Assembly: GCF_014696625.1 (NCBI RefSeq)
Contig: NZ_JACJQL010000002.1
Span: 186,001 to 250,000, forward strand
Direction: 5' to 3'
Length of the DNA: 64,000 bases
Source of the DNA: Nostoc parmelioides FACHB-3921
GTDB lineage: Bacteria > Cyanobacteriota > Cyanobacteriia > Cyanobacteriales > Nostocaceae
In this document: positions 53,345 through 63,292 of the stretch, piece after piece
Layout: each line of letters opens with the position of its first letter
How positions within the stretch are numbered: position 1 is the stretch's first letter
The notes under the pieces: model-generated
The model's database searches: none
What the model saw: the letters and a program-made list of their open reading frames with translations, nothing else
What the model was told of the DNA's origin: nothing
Program-made: the position numbers and the translations under genes

Positions 53345-54019
53345 TTAATATTGTGGATTTAGGCGATAACCCATACCATAAACTGTTCTAATCCACTCTG
53401 CTGCATCTACTTGCTGCAAACGGTGTCGCAGCTTGCGTACCAGAACCGTTAAAGCATTGCTTTCTGGTTCCATCCCCCACTCCCACAGGGCTTCTTCTAT
53501 CTGGCTGCGAGTTAAAACCTGATTGGGGTGACGCATGAGATATTCGAGTAATCTTGCTTCACGGGGAGATAGCTCGACTGTGACTTGCTCTCGTTCTACG
53601 GTTAAATATGCTAGATGTAATTGTAAGTCTGCAACACGCAAACTGTCTCCTTGCCAATTAGGGACTCGCCTTGCTAAAGCACGAACCCGCGCCAAAAGTT
53701 CCACCAGGTCTGCGGGTTTGACGAGATAATCGTCTGCACCAGCATCTAAACCCATCACTTTGTCTGGTGTGGTGTCTTTAGCCGTTAGCATCAATATAGG
53801 TGCAGTTTTACCCGCACAACGATACTGGCGGCATAAACTTAACCCGCTTATTGTGGGTAGCATCCAATCTAAAATTAATAGATCATAATCTTTTTGGGAA
53901 ATCAACCATTCGGCTATTTCTCCGTCTTCCGCCGTATCTACAATATAGCCAGCTTCCGATAGTATACCTTGTAATGGCTCTGATTGTTCATAATCATCTT
54001 CCACTAATAATATTCGCAT
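53345..54019 (-). CDS. OmpR/PhoB-family response regulator
   Basis: 224 residues. Receiver domain with LVEDDYEQSEPLQGILSEAG, phosphoacceptor in LLILDWMLPTISGLSLC, T/A site in APILMLTAKDT and Lys in DDYLVKPADLVELLARVRAL. C-terminal winged helix from about 125 with VELSPREARLLEYLMRHPNQVLTRSQIEEALW and NALTVLVRKLRHRL plus VRTVYGMGYRL-type ending. No histidine kinase gene is adjacent; resembles the RppA-type regulators of cyanobacteria. Confidence 0.92.
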   Translation of the reverse strand: MRILLVEDDYEQSEPLQGILSEAGYIVDTAEDGEIAEWLISQKDYDLLILDWMLPTISGLSLCRQYRCAGKTAPILMLTAKDTTPDKVMGLDAGADDYLVKPADLVELLARVRALARRVPNWQGDSLRVADLQLHLAYLTVEREQVTVELSPREARLLEYLMRHPNQVLTRSQIEEALWEWGMEPESNALTVLVRKLRHRLQQVDAAEWIRTVYGMGYRLNPQY

Positions 54020-54230
54020 AATATCTTTGGGGATGGGACTTTCAGATCCTTTTTAATAAAGAATAAGTGTTCTTATATCTATCATCATTACTATCCCAAT
54101 TTTAGATTGTGATTTGTTCGACCAGTAGATAGATTATATATCTATCTACTGGTAGTTTTACGGGGGAACTGATAAATTTTCTTAGCCCTTATTAGTAATC
54201 GAATACTGCTTTTCTTTAAAAATTACATCC

Positions 54231-54809
54231 ATGCCTGATCTTCGTCCACAGATTTTGCTGATTATTCTGTCCCTTTTGCTGCTAGGTATTACCTTTTGGA
54301 CTGGTAGTGATTTGTTAACTAAGCACTTATTAGCTTTGTCTTACAGGACAATAGATAAATTACAAGCTGATCAGATGACACAAGTGATATTTATGATGAG
54401 TTTTACGGTGCTAGATACTCAAATAGAGCAAGACAAAACCCTAACTAAAGTTAATATTAATATTGGTAATTCTCTGCTTAAAAGTGTAGAAATGGAATTT
54501 CCTAAATCCAACTTTGATGAGGTAGCGATCGCCAAAACATTTGGATTGTATCCCCAAGTAAAAAAGATAAAAAATAATCAACCACTGACAGTAAATATTC
54601 CTGTGGTTTTGAAGGCAATTAAGGCTGAAATTAAACAAGAAAAAAAATTAACCTTTGTTGAAGTAATAACTGCCAATAAGTCACTGATAAAGTTGAACTT
54701 CTTATTTCCAACCACCGAAATAAATATGATAGAGTCAATGACTACTCAAGTATTAAATCTTCAGTCTGAAGATGTGAAAAAGCTAGTACGTTATCAAATG
54801 AGAAGATAA
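54231..54809 (+). CDS. Hypothetical single-pass membrane protein
   Basis: 192 residues. One N-terminal hydrophobic helix (ILLIILSLLLLGITFWTGSDLL, about 8-29), then a mostly extended hydrophobic/charged domain with QVIFMMSFTVLDTQIEQDKTLTKVNINIGNSLLKSVEMEFP and a C-terminal FPTTEINMIESMTTQVLNLQ. No family recognised. The following region to 55132 (about 320 bases) has an AACGCCAACGCAATT repeat end and no gene. Confidence 0.6.
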   Translation: MPDLRPQILLIILSLLLLGITFWTGSDLLTKHLLALSYRTIDKLQADQMTQVIFMMSFTVLDTQIEQDKTLTKVNINIGNSLLKSVEMEFPKSNFDEVAIAKTFGLYPQVKKIKNNQPLTVNIPVVLKAIKAEIKQEKKLTFVEVITANKSLIKLNFLFPTTEINMIESMTTQVLNLQSEDVKKLVRYQMRR

Positions 54810-55132
54810 TCAATATGGACTAGCTTTATAGCTAGGAACAATAAAACCAATTCTTAATTTGCAAGAGTTGCGGCAGGGCTAACGCCAACGCAATTAATTT
54901 AGCTAGCCACAATTCCACTCGGTTGTCAGCATTATTCTTTGAAGAAAATCGGATGGTCGTATTACTTATTATCTATTAACTCTGAATCCAGATTACGTTA
55001 TTGTGTTTTAAGCGCCATATTAAGCCCAATTTCTCTAGCAATTATTCAGTCTTTGCTATTAAGAATTTTGGCACCGACTATATAAGCAGAGCGTATCGTA
55101 GCTCAATTTAAGAACAAATAAGAGGCAACAAC

Positions 55133-55945
55133 ATGAAATCATCCCTGCGGCAACGGTTTATTGGCTTTTTCATGATAATTCTCGTGACATCTATGCTTTA
55201 TGCTTGCGAACCTCAAGAAGCAGCAAATTCCCTCCCAACTAATGTAGCAACTCCTGTACAAACCACTGCGCCCACAACAGATAAACGTTCCATAGGTTTT
55301 CTAGACCGCCAACTGGGGACGAATCCAGCCGAGTTACCGCCCTTACCTTACGGTTATGATGCCCTAGAGAAAGCTATCGATGCAGAAACCATGAAACTGC
55401 ATCACGATAAACATCATGCGGCTTACGTTAATAACCTTAATAATGCGTTGAAGAAGCATCCAGAACTGCAAAATAGTAGTGTAGAAGCTTTACTGCGGGA
55501 TTTGAACAGTGTACCTGAAGATATTCGCAACACAGTACGTAACAATGGTGGCGGACATCTCAACCATACAATTTTCTGGCAAATCATGAGTCCTGATGGC
55601 GGTGGAGAACCGACAGGAGACATCGCCCAAGAAATCAACCAAACCTTTGGCAATTTTGAAGAGTTCAAAAAACAGTTTAACAAAGCAGGAGGCGATCGCT
55701 TTGGTAGTGGTTGGGTTTGGTTAGTGCGAAATCCCCAAGGACAGTTACAGATTGTCAGCACTCCTAATCAAGATAGCCCTATCACAGAAGGTTCATATCC
55801 AATCATGGGGAATGATGTTTGGGAACACGCTTATTACCTAAGATATCAAAACCGTCGTCCTGAGTATTTAAATAACTGGTGGAATGTAGTTAATTGGACG
55901 GAAATTAACAAACGCGCCCAAGCTTCACGACAAAGTAATTCGTAA
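55133..55945 (+). CDS. sodA: Manganese superoxide dismutase with N-terminal signal/anchor
   Basis: 270 residues. N-terminal hydrophobic helix ([16 protein letters not shown]) ends at a Cys, then a low-complexity linker to about residue 55. The SOD domain has [52 protein letters not shown] and the Mn ligand pair in [29 protein letters not shown]. The [10 protein letters not shown] pattern favours Mn. Membrane-tethered MnSOD facing the lumen or periplasm is known in Anabaena. A terminator follows. Confidence 0.93.
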   Translation: MKSSLRQRFIGFFMIILVTSMLYACEPQEAANSLPTNVATPVQTTAPTTDKRSIGFLDRQLGTNPAELPPLPYGYDALEKAIDAETMKLHHDKHHAAYVNNLNNALKKHPELQNSSVEALLRDLNSVPEDIRNTVRNNGGGHLNHTIFWQIMSPDGGGEPTGDIAQEINQTFGNFEEFKKQFNKAGGDRFGSGWVWLVRNPQGQLQIVSTPNQDSPITEGSYPIMGNDVWEHAYYLRYQNRRPEYLNNWWNVVNWTEINKRAQASRQSNS

Positions 55946-56005
55946 TAGCCTATGGCTTCTCTATTTTCGCGTAGCGTGTCGTAGACAGAATAAAAAAATC
56001 TCCAA

Positions 56006-56040
56006 AATGTAGAAGGTACATTCTGCCCTTCTACATTCTT
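56006..56040 (+). terminator. Terminator of sodA
   Basis: AATGTAGAAGG (56006-56016) and CCTTCTACATT (56027-56037) pair perfectly. Confidence 0.75.
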
Positions 56041-56156
56041 GGTCAGCGCGATTGTGATTAAATGCGCTGTATGATTTCCTGATGGTTTCCCTAATGCAGA
56101 TACGTAAGATGAGACATCCAGGCTAGTTAGCTGAGTCAGGCACTAGGCTATAGTCG

Positions 56157-57968
56157 TTAACTTTGATCCAAACGCAATACAGCCATAAAAGCTTCCTGGG
56201 GTACATCGACTGTACCAACAGATTTCATCCGCTTTTTACCTTTTGCTTGTTTCTGCAAGAGTTTCTTCTTCCGGCTAATGTCACCGCCATAACATTTGGC
56301 GAGTACATCTTTACGCAAGGCGGGGATGTGTTCGCTGGCGATGACTTTGCTACCAATAGACGCTTGAATGGGGACTTTGAATTGATGGCGGGGAATTAAT
56401 TCCTTGAGTTTCTCCGCCATTGAACGTCCCACACCATAGGCTTTATCTCGGTGAACAATCATGGCTAAGGAATCGACAGGATCACCATTAATCATGATGT
56501 CCAACTTCACCAAGGGGTTTTCGCGGTAGCCAATGAGGTGATATTCCATACTGGCATAACCACGCGATCGCGATTTCATTTGGTCGAAAAAGTCGGTAAC
56601 AACTTCCGCCAAAGGAATTTCGTAGGTGAGGGTGGTACGTCCTTGGGTGAGATATTTCATATCTTTGAAAATACCCCGGCGATTTTGCGACAACTCCATC
56701 AAAGTGCCGACATAGGTTTCCGGTGTAATCATTTCCACCTTGACGTATGGTTCCTCAATCCTTTCGCGATCGTTGGGGGCTGGTAAATGGCTAGGATTAT
56801 CTATATACAGTTCTTCGCCTTTGGTGGTGATGACTTTATACACCACGGAGGGGGCTGTAATAATTAAATCTAAGTCATACTCTCGTTCCAAGCGTTCCTG
56901 GACGATTTCCATGTGCAGCAAACCCAAGAACCCGCAACGGAAGCCAAAACCCATCGCGCTGGAAGTTTCTGGTTCGTATTGCAGTGCGGCATCATTTAGC
57001 CTCAGTTTCTCTAAAGCTTCCCGCAAATCTTCAAATTGGTCAGCATCGATGGGGAACATTCCACAAAAAACCATTGGATTGGCTTCTGTGTAACCCGGTA
57101 AAGCTTCTGGGGCTTTGGCGCTGCATAAAGTGATTGTGTCACCCACCCGCGCATCAGCTACTGCTTTAATGGCTGCACCGAAATAACCCACTTCCCCCGC
57201 GTGGAGTTCATCCACGGGTTTTTGGGTGGGAGAAAGAACACCTAATTCATCAATTTCGTATTCTTTCTCGGAAGCCATGAGATAGACGCGATCGCCTTTT
57301 TTCACGGTTCCATCCATCACCCGGAAGTATACAATGACACCACGATAGATGTCATAGTAACTATCGAAGATTAATGCTCGTAAGCGCTGATCAACTGTAT
57401 TGGGTGGTGGTGGTATACGCTCAACAACGGCTTCAAGAATTTCATTAATACCGATTCCTTCTTTAGCAGAAGCGAGAATTGCCCCACTGCAATCTAGACC
57501 AATAATTTCTTCAATTTCACCGATTACCCGGTCTGGTTCTGCCCCCGGTAAGTCGATTTTGTTGAGAACTGGGATAATTTCTAGATTATGTTCAAGAGCT
57601 AAATACACATTTGCCAGAGTTTGCGCCTCAACCCCTTGAGATGCGTCTACCACTAGCAAAGCGCCCTCACACGCCGCCAAACTGCGGGAAACTTCATAAG
57701 AAAAGTCCACATGGCCAGGCGTATCAATTAAATTCAGTACATACTGCTGCCCATCTTTGGCTTGATAATTCATCCGGGCAGCTTGCAGCTTAATTGTAAT
57801 GCCGCGCTCCCGTTCCAAATCCATGTTGTCGAGAAACTGTTCCTTCATTTGCCGCTCGTCAACAGTGCCAGTGGCTTGCAGTAAGCGATCGGCCAGGGTA
57901 GATTTCCCATGATCGATGTGAGCAATAATACAAAAATTGCGAATGCGAACTGCGGGAACGTCAGTCAT
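56157..57968 (-). CDS. lepA: Elongation factor 4 (LepA)
   Basis: 603 residues. G1 motif in [19 protein letters not shown], switch region [15 protein letters not shown]3 [17 protein letters not shown]4 NKIDLP, and the LepA-specific C-terminal domain ending [35 protein letters not shown]4 remodels post- or pre-translocation ribosomes and aids assembly. Full length. Stands alone on the minus strand. Confidence 0.97.
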   Translation of the reverse strand: MTDVPAVRIRNFCIIAHIDHGKSTLADRLLQATGTVDERQMKEQFLDNMDLERERGITIKLQAARMNYQAKDGQQYVLNLIDTPGHVDFSYEVSRSLAACEGALLVVDASQGVEAQTLANVYLALEHNLEIIPVLNKIDLPGAEPDRVIGEIEEIIGLDCSGAILASAKEGIGINEILEAVVERIPPPPNTVDQRLRALIFDSYYDIYRGVIVYFRVMDGTVKKGDRVYLMASEKEYEIDELGVLSPTQKPVDELHAGEVGYFGAAIKAVADARVGDTITLCSAKAPEALPGYTEANPMVFCGMFPIDADQFEDLREALEKLRLNDAALQYEPETSSAMGFGFRCGFLGLLHMEIVQERLEREYDLDLIITAPSVVYKVITTKGEELYIDNPSHLPAPNDRERIEEPYVKVEMITPETYVGTLMELSQNRRGIFKDMKYLTQGRTTLTYEIPLAEVVTDFFDQMKSRSRGYASMEYHLIGYRENPLVKLDIMINGDPVDSLAMIVHRDKAYGVGRSMAEKLKELIPRHQFKVPIQASIGSKVIASEHIPALRKDVLAKCYGGDISRKKKLLQKQAKGKKRMKSVGTVDVPQEAFMAVLRLDQS

Positions 57969-58203
57969 ATACTAATCTGTGCTGAAGCAGCAACCAAGGT
58001 TAAAAGAGCATTTTACTTCATGTATTTTAATGCTTTATTAGTCAACGCGCATTAAGAAGGCAAAAGGTGGAACAATTCAAAATTCAAAATTCAAAATTCA
58101 AAATACTCTGCGGCTACTCCTGCGGAGAACTCGAAGAGTAGGCTGCGCCAACAAAATTCAAAATTAGGAATCAATGACTTACCCACCACTCCCTACACTC
58201 TAA
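57969..58203. repeat. Spacer with tandem TTCAAAA units and palindromic repeat
   Basis: Four copies of AATTCAAA are followed by TACTCTGCGGCTACTCCTGC and GGAGAACTCGAAGAGTA, a palindrome ending GCGCCAACAAAATTCAAAAT. Intergenic repeat family of this genome. Confidence 0.65.
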
Positions 58204-61095
58204 TCATTCTGGTCGTAAATCGTTGGATAGTTCCACAATCCCCCTAGAACCGTCGATTCTGACTCGTTGACCATCTTGCAGAATCCAGGTTGCGCCTTTA
58301 ACATCCATCACCGCAGGTATACCATATTCTCGTGCGACGATCGCCCCGTGGGAAAGTCTACCGCCGGCTTCAGCAACTAATCCTCCGGCTCTAACTAACA
58401 AAGGGGCCCAGCCGGAATCTGTATAAGGTACTACCAGTATTGTATCTTTGTCGATGTCTGGTAAGTTCTGTAAGTTTCGCACCACTTTGATTCTGCCTTC
58501 GGCTTGTCCGTGACTGGCGGCAATACCTTGTAATATTTGGTCAGAGTATACGTCTGTGGTTTCTGAAGGATGAGGGGGTATATTGCCGTAGACTACCAGG
58601 GGGACTTGTTCAATTTGACTGTCTTGGTGGAATTGCGATCGCCTAAATTGGATTAGTTCGTTTAAGCTAACTCTTAACTCATCATTGGTATCTGCTAATA
58701 AATCTCGTAATTCATCGAGTTCTAAAAAGAAGATATCGCCTACTTCCTTCAATACACCCGATTTCAGCAGAATTTTTTCTAAAGCCACGAATCGCCACCG
58801 TAATTCGGCTAATAGCCGGGAATAAAGCTCGGTGACTCGCCCTTTAATATCTACTCGTCGTTGTACAGTCCCGCGTTTGCGTTTCGGTGCGACAACTTTC
58901 TTGGCTTCTAATTCGGCTTTTTCTGGCTCACTGAGTTGAATTAACTGGACAAATAACTGTTTGATGGGTTGGGGGTCTTCTTTCCAAGTGGGGACAGCAA
59001 TATTTGTGCCGACATCACTCAAATAACCGTAATCTTCCAATAGTTCGTTAAATTCATACAGAATTTTTTCTCCCCCTGGGACTTGCGCCAATTTATCGAA
59101 GACTTGCTCAGGTTCACACTCTGGTAATACCTGTTTAGCATCTACAGCTAAAGCTCTCAGTGAGCGTAAAGCGGCTACTTCTGGGGTGACGCTGTTATCA
59201 ATTTGCTCATCTTTCACCCGAAAAATTCCCTGTCTGATGGCGGCACTCAGGGGAGCTAAAATACTGTAATAAGTACCACGGCGCATCAATTCTAGGTTGA
59301 AATCAATCCCGGCTAGCAGTTCCTCTATCTCTTGTTCCTCTAGGGACACATTGGCTAATTGAGATAACCCCGGAATAAATACCTTTTGGTAATCTTGTTT
59401 AAAGTCTTTTTCTAAATTGAGTTCCTGTTTCAGTAACTTGAGTAATCCCGGCAGATTTTGTAAGGTTGACTGCAACGGTGGTTTACTGATTTTTGCACCT
59501 CTTGTTAAAAACTCTAAACTTTCTGGCGGTAATCCCATTCTCAGGAAAATTTCTCCCAGAAGAGAGGCATTAAAATAAGCTCTAGAATAGTGCAGGGTTG
59601 CCGTTTCTGTAAAATCTAATCCTGTAGAGCGATCGCCTAATACTATCGTAAAAATATCACCCCAAACGCCACAAGTTAAGGGACGATTAATTGACCAAGT
59701 TAAGGGATGCACCACACCAGGAATCACTTCTGCCGCGATTTTCCTTGTCCAGATGGGTAATAAGGTCGTGATTGGTCTTGCTTGCAATAACCACAAGGTT
59801 TGTCCGTCGTAACTCCACTCGATATCTTGCGGTACTCCCAAGTAACGCTTTTCTAGCCGACGAGCTAAGTAAGCCACTTGTTTAATTAATGCCTGTGGTA
59901 CTCGTCCTGTACCTTCTAGTTTTACCGAAGACAAATTATCTGCCTCCAGTACAAAAGCCCGATATTGTTCTGGTGTGACTTTGCCAGAAACAACTTGAGT
60001 AGGGCTACCAGGTAAAGCTTCGATAATCACCGCATCACCTTGCTGGGTAATAGGATCACGGCTAAAAGCTACCCCAGAATAGGCACTTTGGACTTGTTGT
60101 TGAATCAGGACTGACATGGCTGTGTCGGGTAGACCGCGATCGCGCCGATACTGCACAGCCGGTGGATAATGATATGATTCTCTGACTTCTGTAATGGCTT
60201 GTTGTAGTTGCTGATAACTGGCAACTTGTAAAACTGTTAAATATTGCCCAGCCGCCGAAGCCTGTTCTGAGTCTTCCCCAATGGCGGAAGAACGGACAAC
60301 TAGGGGTGATAATTCGGAAGGTTGGAGAAACTCTAATAATTTTTCTGGATCATCACCAGGGGTGAGTACCCAACCCTTGGGTACTTGATAACCCCAGCGC
60401 TTAATTTGAGATAAAGTAGCGGCTTTTTGTCCCACGATCGCCGGATCTAACTCATCATCTAAACTGAGGATGATATCTTGGCCTTGTAAATATTCAAATG
60501 CGCCTTGTGACTCTGAATCTACCTCTTGGGAAGACAAATCCAAGTCGTCAGGAATTTTTTTATAAATCCACCATAACAATCCCGCTAGTGCTACAGCACT
60601 AATGATTTTAGGAAAGTCTTCGGCGTGGAGAAGCACCACAAATAAAGGAAACACAAATAAGACCCCGTACTTTACCACATTTCTCGACTGCAACAGGGTG
60701 AAGCTGATAATTGCCAATAGACTCACAAAGATTGTGAGCAGGGGATCATGTACTAATAATCCCCAAACGACGTTGGTTGTCCCCGCCCCTCTGCCCATAA
60801 AGTACCTGCCGAGTACCAAAGCTATCAGGGAAAGCAATTCCCAAAATGACCCCTCAGGGAAAAAAGCACGAGCAAGATAAATTGCGGCGACTCCTTTGAG
60901 GGCTTCTGATACTACCGCTAAAATCCCTGCAATTGTTCCACCGTGGTAAAAGGCTGCGGAGACACTGATATTTCTTGTACCTATTTGAGCTAAACGTCTC
61001 TTCTTGAGCGCGTAAGTAATCCAAGCAATTACAGGTAACGCGCCCAAGAAGGGACAGACAATTAATATAACTAAGGCACCCCAAAGTTCTCTCAT
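58204..61095 (-). CDS. PlsY-like / PEP-synthase-like fusion protein
   Basis: 963 residues. Residues 1-175 are membrane helices with IGTRNISVSAAFYHGGTIAGILAVVSEALKGVAAIYLAR and LGRYFMGRGAGTTNVVWGLL, matching the glycerol-3-phosphate acyltransferase PlsY core. Residues about 205-445 are a PPDK/PEP-synthase N-terminal domain (GQKAATLSQIKRWGYQVPKG, VVRSSAIGEDSEQASAAGQYLT, EALPGSPTQVVSG, ending in DIEWSYDGQTLWLLQARPIT). The C-terminus has the swivelling phosphohistidine domain (EAGGRLSHGAIVAREYGIPAVM). Known as a large cyanobacterial protein family; how the acyltransferase and phosphotransfer parts cooperate is unknown. Confidence 0.85.
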   Translation of the reverse strand: MRELWGALVILIVCPFLGALPVIAWITYALKKRRLAQIGTRNISVSAAFYHGGTIAGILAVVSEALKGVAAIYLARAFFPEGSFWELLSLIALVLGRYFMGRGAGTTNVVWGLLVHDPLLTIFVSLLAIISFTLLQSRNVVKYGVLFVFPLFVVLLHAEDFPKIISAVALAGLLWWIYKKIPDDLDLSSQEVDSESQGAFEYLQGQDIILSLDDELDPAIVGQKAATLSQIKRWGYQVPKGWVLTPGDDPEKLLEFLQPSELSPLVVRSSAIGEDSEQASAAGQYLTVLQVASYQQLQQAITEVRESYHYPPAVQYRRDRGLPDTAMSVLIQQQVQSAYSGVAFSRDPITQQGDAVIIEALPGSPTQVVSGKVTPEQYRAFVLEADNLSSVKLEGTGRVPQALIKQVAYLARRLEKRYLGVPQDIEWSYDGQTLWLLQARPITTLLPIWTRKIAAEVIPGVVHPLTWSINRPLTCGVWGDIFTIVLGDRSTGLDFTETATLHYSRAYFNASLLGEIFLRMGLPPESLEFLTRGAKISKPPLQSTLQNLPGLLKLLKQELNLEKDFKQDYQKVFIPGLSQLANVSLEEQEIEELLAGIDFNLELMRRGTYYSILAPLSAAIRQGIFRVKDEQIDNSVTPEVAALRSLRALAVDAKQVLPECEPEQVFDKLAQVPGGEKILYEFNELLEDYGYLSDVGTNIAVPTWKEDPQPIKQLFVQLIQLSEPEKAELEAKKVVAPKRKRGTVQRRVDIKGRVTELYSRLLAELRWRFVALEKILLKSGVLKEVGDIFFLELDELRDLLADTNDELRVSLNELIQFRRSQFHQDSQIEQVPLVVYGNIPPHPSETTDVYSDQILQGIAASHGQAEGRIKVVRNLQNLPDIDKDTILVVPYTDSGWAPLLVRAGGLVAEAGGRLSHGAIVAREYGIPAVMDVKGATWILQDGQRVRIDGSRGIVELSNDLRPE

Positions 61096-61706
61096 TTATG
61101 AATTTTTGATTTGAGATTAATCTTGCACTTAAAACCTCAAATCTTCAATATCTAAAGTTTTTCTACAATTTTGGCTGCTGATTCTGGGGATGTTGTTAGT
61201 CGCTTGATGAACACACATGATGGAAATTTATGAGGACTCACCAAAGAGAGCAGGGGAGGCAGGGGAAGAAGAGAAGCAGGGGGGGAAAGAAAATACCTCT
61301 CCTGCTCAGAAGTGGTCTCTGTTGCCCCTGTCTTGAAAAGTTGAGCCACTGCGTTGGTGAGGCAGTCCGATCTTGGGGGTTTCCCCCAGAAGGAACTGCC
61401 GAAAGGGTTCCCCGACTTGTGGCAAGTGGCGTTCCTACGGCGGGAAACCCCTCCGGGTTCACCAGTTGCCTACGGAGGGAAACCCTCCTACAGCACTGGA
61501 CTCACCGCCTACAGAACTTTTCGCTAAATTTATTTATGAGAAAGAAAAAAAGATGTATTTCCAGACACGTAGCGCCAGAAATACGGCATCCCTACTGGAA
61601 GCCCCTAAATTTATTTATGGGATTTGCATCCCCTGCTCCCCCTGCCTTCTCCTGTCACGCAATGAAAACTTATGAGGTTTCAGTGTCCCTCTAAGCTATT
61701 ACACGC
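61096..61706. other. 600-base repeat-rich region without genes
   Basis: Between the PlsY/PEP-synthase-like gene start and the 46-residue membrane protein. Contains purine-rich GGGGAGGCA runs (61250-61285), the palindrome cluster, and a GAAAGAAAAAAAGATG stretch. No gene. Confidence 0.55.
61345..61503. repeat. Cluster of nested palindromic repeats
   Basis: GGCAGT (61361-61366) and ACTGCC (61395-61400) enclose a GGGGG/CCCCC inner stem, the same layout as 32019-32058. Two further GGGAAACCC-containing palindromes follow (GCGGGAAACCCCTCCGGG, then GGAGGGAAACCCTCC). Reading frames across 61152-61700 are repeat translations. Confidence 0.7.
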
Positions 61707-61847
61707 TCAGTTGAGTGCGTAAGCTGCTTGTAACGCCCAAATAATCAAACCAGCGATCGCTCCCAACAGTAATACTGTAGAGACGGTGACGACTTTAGGG
61801 GAATCGGCCCCTTCAAATTTCATAATTCCGCGATTTAAGTCGGACAT
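61707..61847 (-). CDS. 46-residue single-pass membrane protein
   Basis: Begins MSDLNRGIMKFEGADSPKVV at 61847 with an AGGAGG ribosome-binding site ten bases upstream, followed by one membrane helix TVLLLGAIAGLIIWALQAAYAL and stop at 61707. The NRGIMKFEGADSPKVV segment before the helix looks like a conserved signature of a small thylakoid or translocon-associated protein in cyanobacteria; I do not recall its name with confidence. Sec61-beta/SecG-like topology is a possible comparison. Confidence 0.75.
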   Translation of the reverse strand: MSDLNRGIMKFEGADSPKVVTVSTVLLLGAIAGLIIWALQAAYALN

Positions 61848-62190
61848 AACTTTGTAATCCTCCTTTTTGACTGGGCTAATTTACCCGTTTTGATTTTAGT
61901 CTTTCTATTCGCTGATCAGGCGAAATTACTAATAATATTTTGTTTAAGCTTTGCAACATTTCCATCACCAATTTTACTTACTTCTTTAGACTAGTTGTTC
62001 AGTTTTATACGAAAAAATCATGCTTAAGGAATAGGGAATAGGTAATGAGGAATTGAGCAAAAGTCTATGTTCGCTAAATTTGAGGGGAAATTTTCAATCA
62101 AATGAGCGTAATCTTTTATTGAAAAAAATCAGTATAATCATTTACTTTAAATTTAGTTGTTTTCCGCGTTTAAGGAAAGGTTGGTGATAA
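61848..62190. other. Divergent promoter region
   Basis: About 340 AT-rich bases between the 46-residue gene (minus) and the SGNH gene (plus). A GAATAGGGAATAGGTAATGA direct-repeat-like stretch at about 62029-62049. No gene seen. Confidence 0.4.
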
Positions 62191-63141
62191 ATGAAATTAG
62201 TATTAACAATGATTTCGCTAATAACCATAGGATTACTAGCGCTGGAGATAGGGTTGCGATCGCTTTTTGGTTTTGGTAATCCTTTGGTTTACATCGGGGA
62301 TCAGCACATTGGTTACTTGTTGGCTCCTAACCAGCGTACCCGTCGCTTTGGTAATCGCATAGAAATTAATGAATATTCTATGCGTAGTGCTGCGATCGCG
62401 AAGACACCTGCACCCGCCACGCTACGGGTTCTACTGTTGGGGGATTCGATTATTAACGGCGGTTGGTGGACAGATCAAACGAATACAATCTCCAATTTGA
62501 TGACAGTTTCCCTTAGTTCATCAACTCATGACAATTATCGCCAAGTAGAGGTACTGAATGCTTCGGCTAATTCCTGGGGGCCGAGAAACGAGCTAGCTTA
62601 CTTGCAACGTTATGGTAACTTTCATGCCCAGGTAATTGTGTTAGTACTGAATACTGATGATTTATTTGCCACTGCACCGACATCTTTACCAGTAGGACGC
62701 GATCGCAACTATCCAGACAAAAAACCTCCCCTAGCATTAGTAGAAGTATGGCAGCGTTACATCCAAAAACCCCAGTCAATCCCAGAATTAGCCGCATTAC
62801 AGAAAGAAGGGGGCGATCGTGTAGAGATTAATCTAGATGCGATTGGTAAAATTCAAGCATTCGCTCATGAAAACAATAGCCAATTTCTGCTAGTGATGAC
62901 TCCCTTATTACGAGAACTAGGTGAACCTGGCCCCCGTGATTACGAAATCACAGCACGTCAACGCCTAAAGGACTTTACTCAGTCCCAGGAGATGAAATAT
63001 ATAGATTTTTTACCAATATTCAACGCCACAAATAACTTCAAAGCCTTATACAGAGACCATATTCATCTAAGCTTACAAGGCAATCAGCTAGTCAGTAAAG
63101 AAATTGAGCAAGCGATCGCTTCTCTTACTCATACAAAATAG
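62191..63141 (+). CDS. SGNH/GDSL-like hydrolase with signal anchor
   Basis: 316 residues. Hydrophobic N-terminus (LVLTMISLITIGLLALEIGL). Block I is VLLLGDSIINGGWW with the catalytic Ser; block III is near LNASANSWGPRNELAYLQR; the C-terminal YRDHIHLSLQGNQLVSKEIEQ supplies the Asp and His. Typical of periplasmic or membrane-tethered carbohydrate O-acyl esterase-like SGNH proteins. Substrate unknown. Confidence 0.88.
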   Translation: MKLVLTMISLITIGLLALEIGLRSLFGFGNPLVYIGDQHIGYLLAPNQRTRRFGNRIEINEYSMRSAAIAKTPAPATLRVLLLGDSIINGGWWTDQTNTISNLMTVSLSSSTHDNYRQVEVLNASANSWGPRNELAYLQRYGNFHAQVIVLVLNTDDLFATAPTSLPVGRDRNYPDKKPPLALVEVWQRYIQKPQSIPELAALQKEGGDRVEINLDAIGKIQAFAHENNSQFLLVMTPLLRELGEPGPRDYEITARQRLKDFTQSQEMKYIDFLPIFNATNNFKALYRDHIHLSLQGNQLVSKEIEQAIASLTHTK

Positions 63142-63239
63142 GATGCTTATTTGATTTTGGCAATACATACTCTACACAATTGTGAATTATAGCCATAGCC
63201 AGATAGATTCGGACATCCAGCCAAGATGAAAACCTGACA

Positions 63240-63292
63240 ATAAAAGGCTTTCAAGTCTGTCAACAGACAACAGTCAACAGTCAACAGCTATA
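63240..63292. repeat. CAACAGT-type heptamers
   Basis: GTCAACAGACAACAGTCAAC followed by AGTCAACAGC, immediately before the stop of the convergent gene. Confidence 0.7.

Noticed and set aside
61152..61700. Several overlapping frames of 65-154 codons on both strands
   Set aside because: They translate purine runs and palindromic repeats; no consistent codon use.
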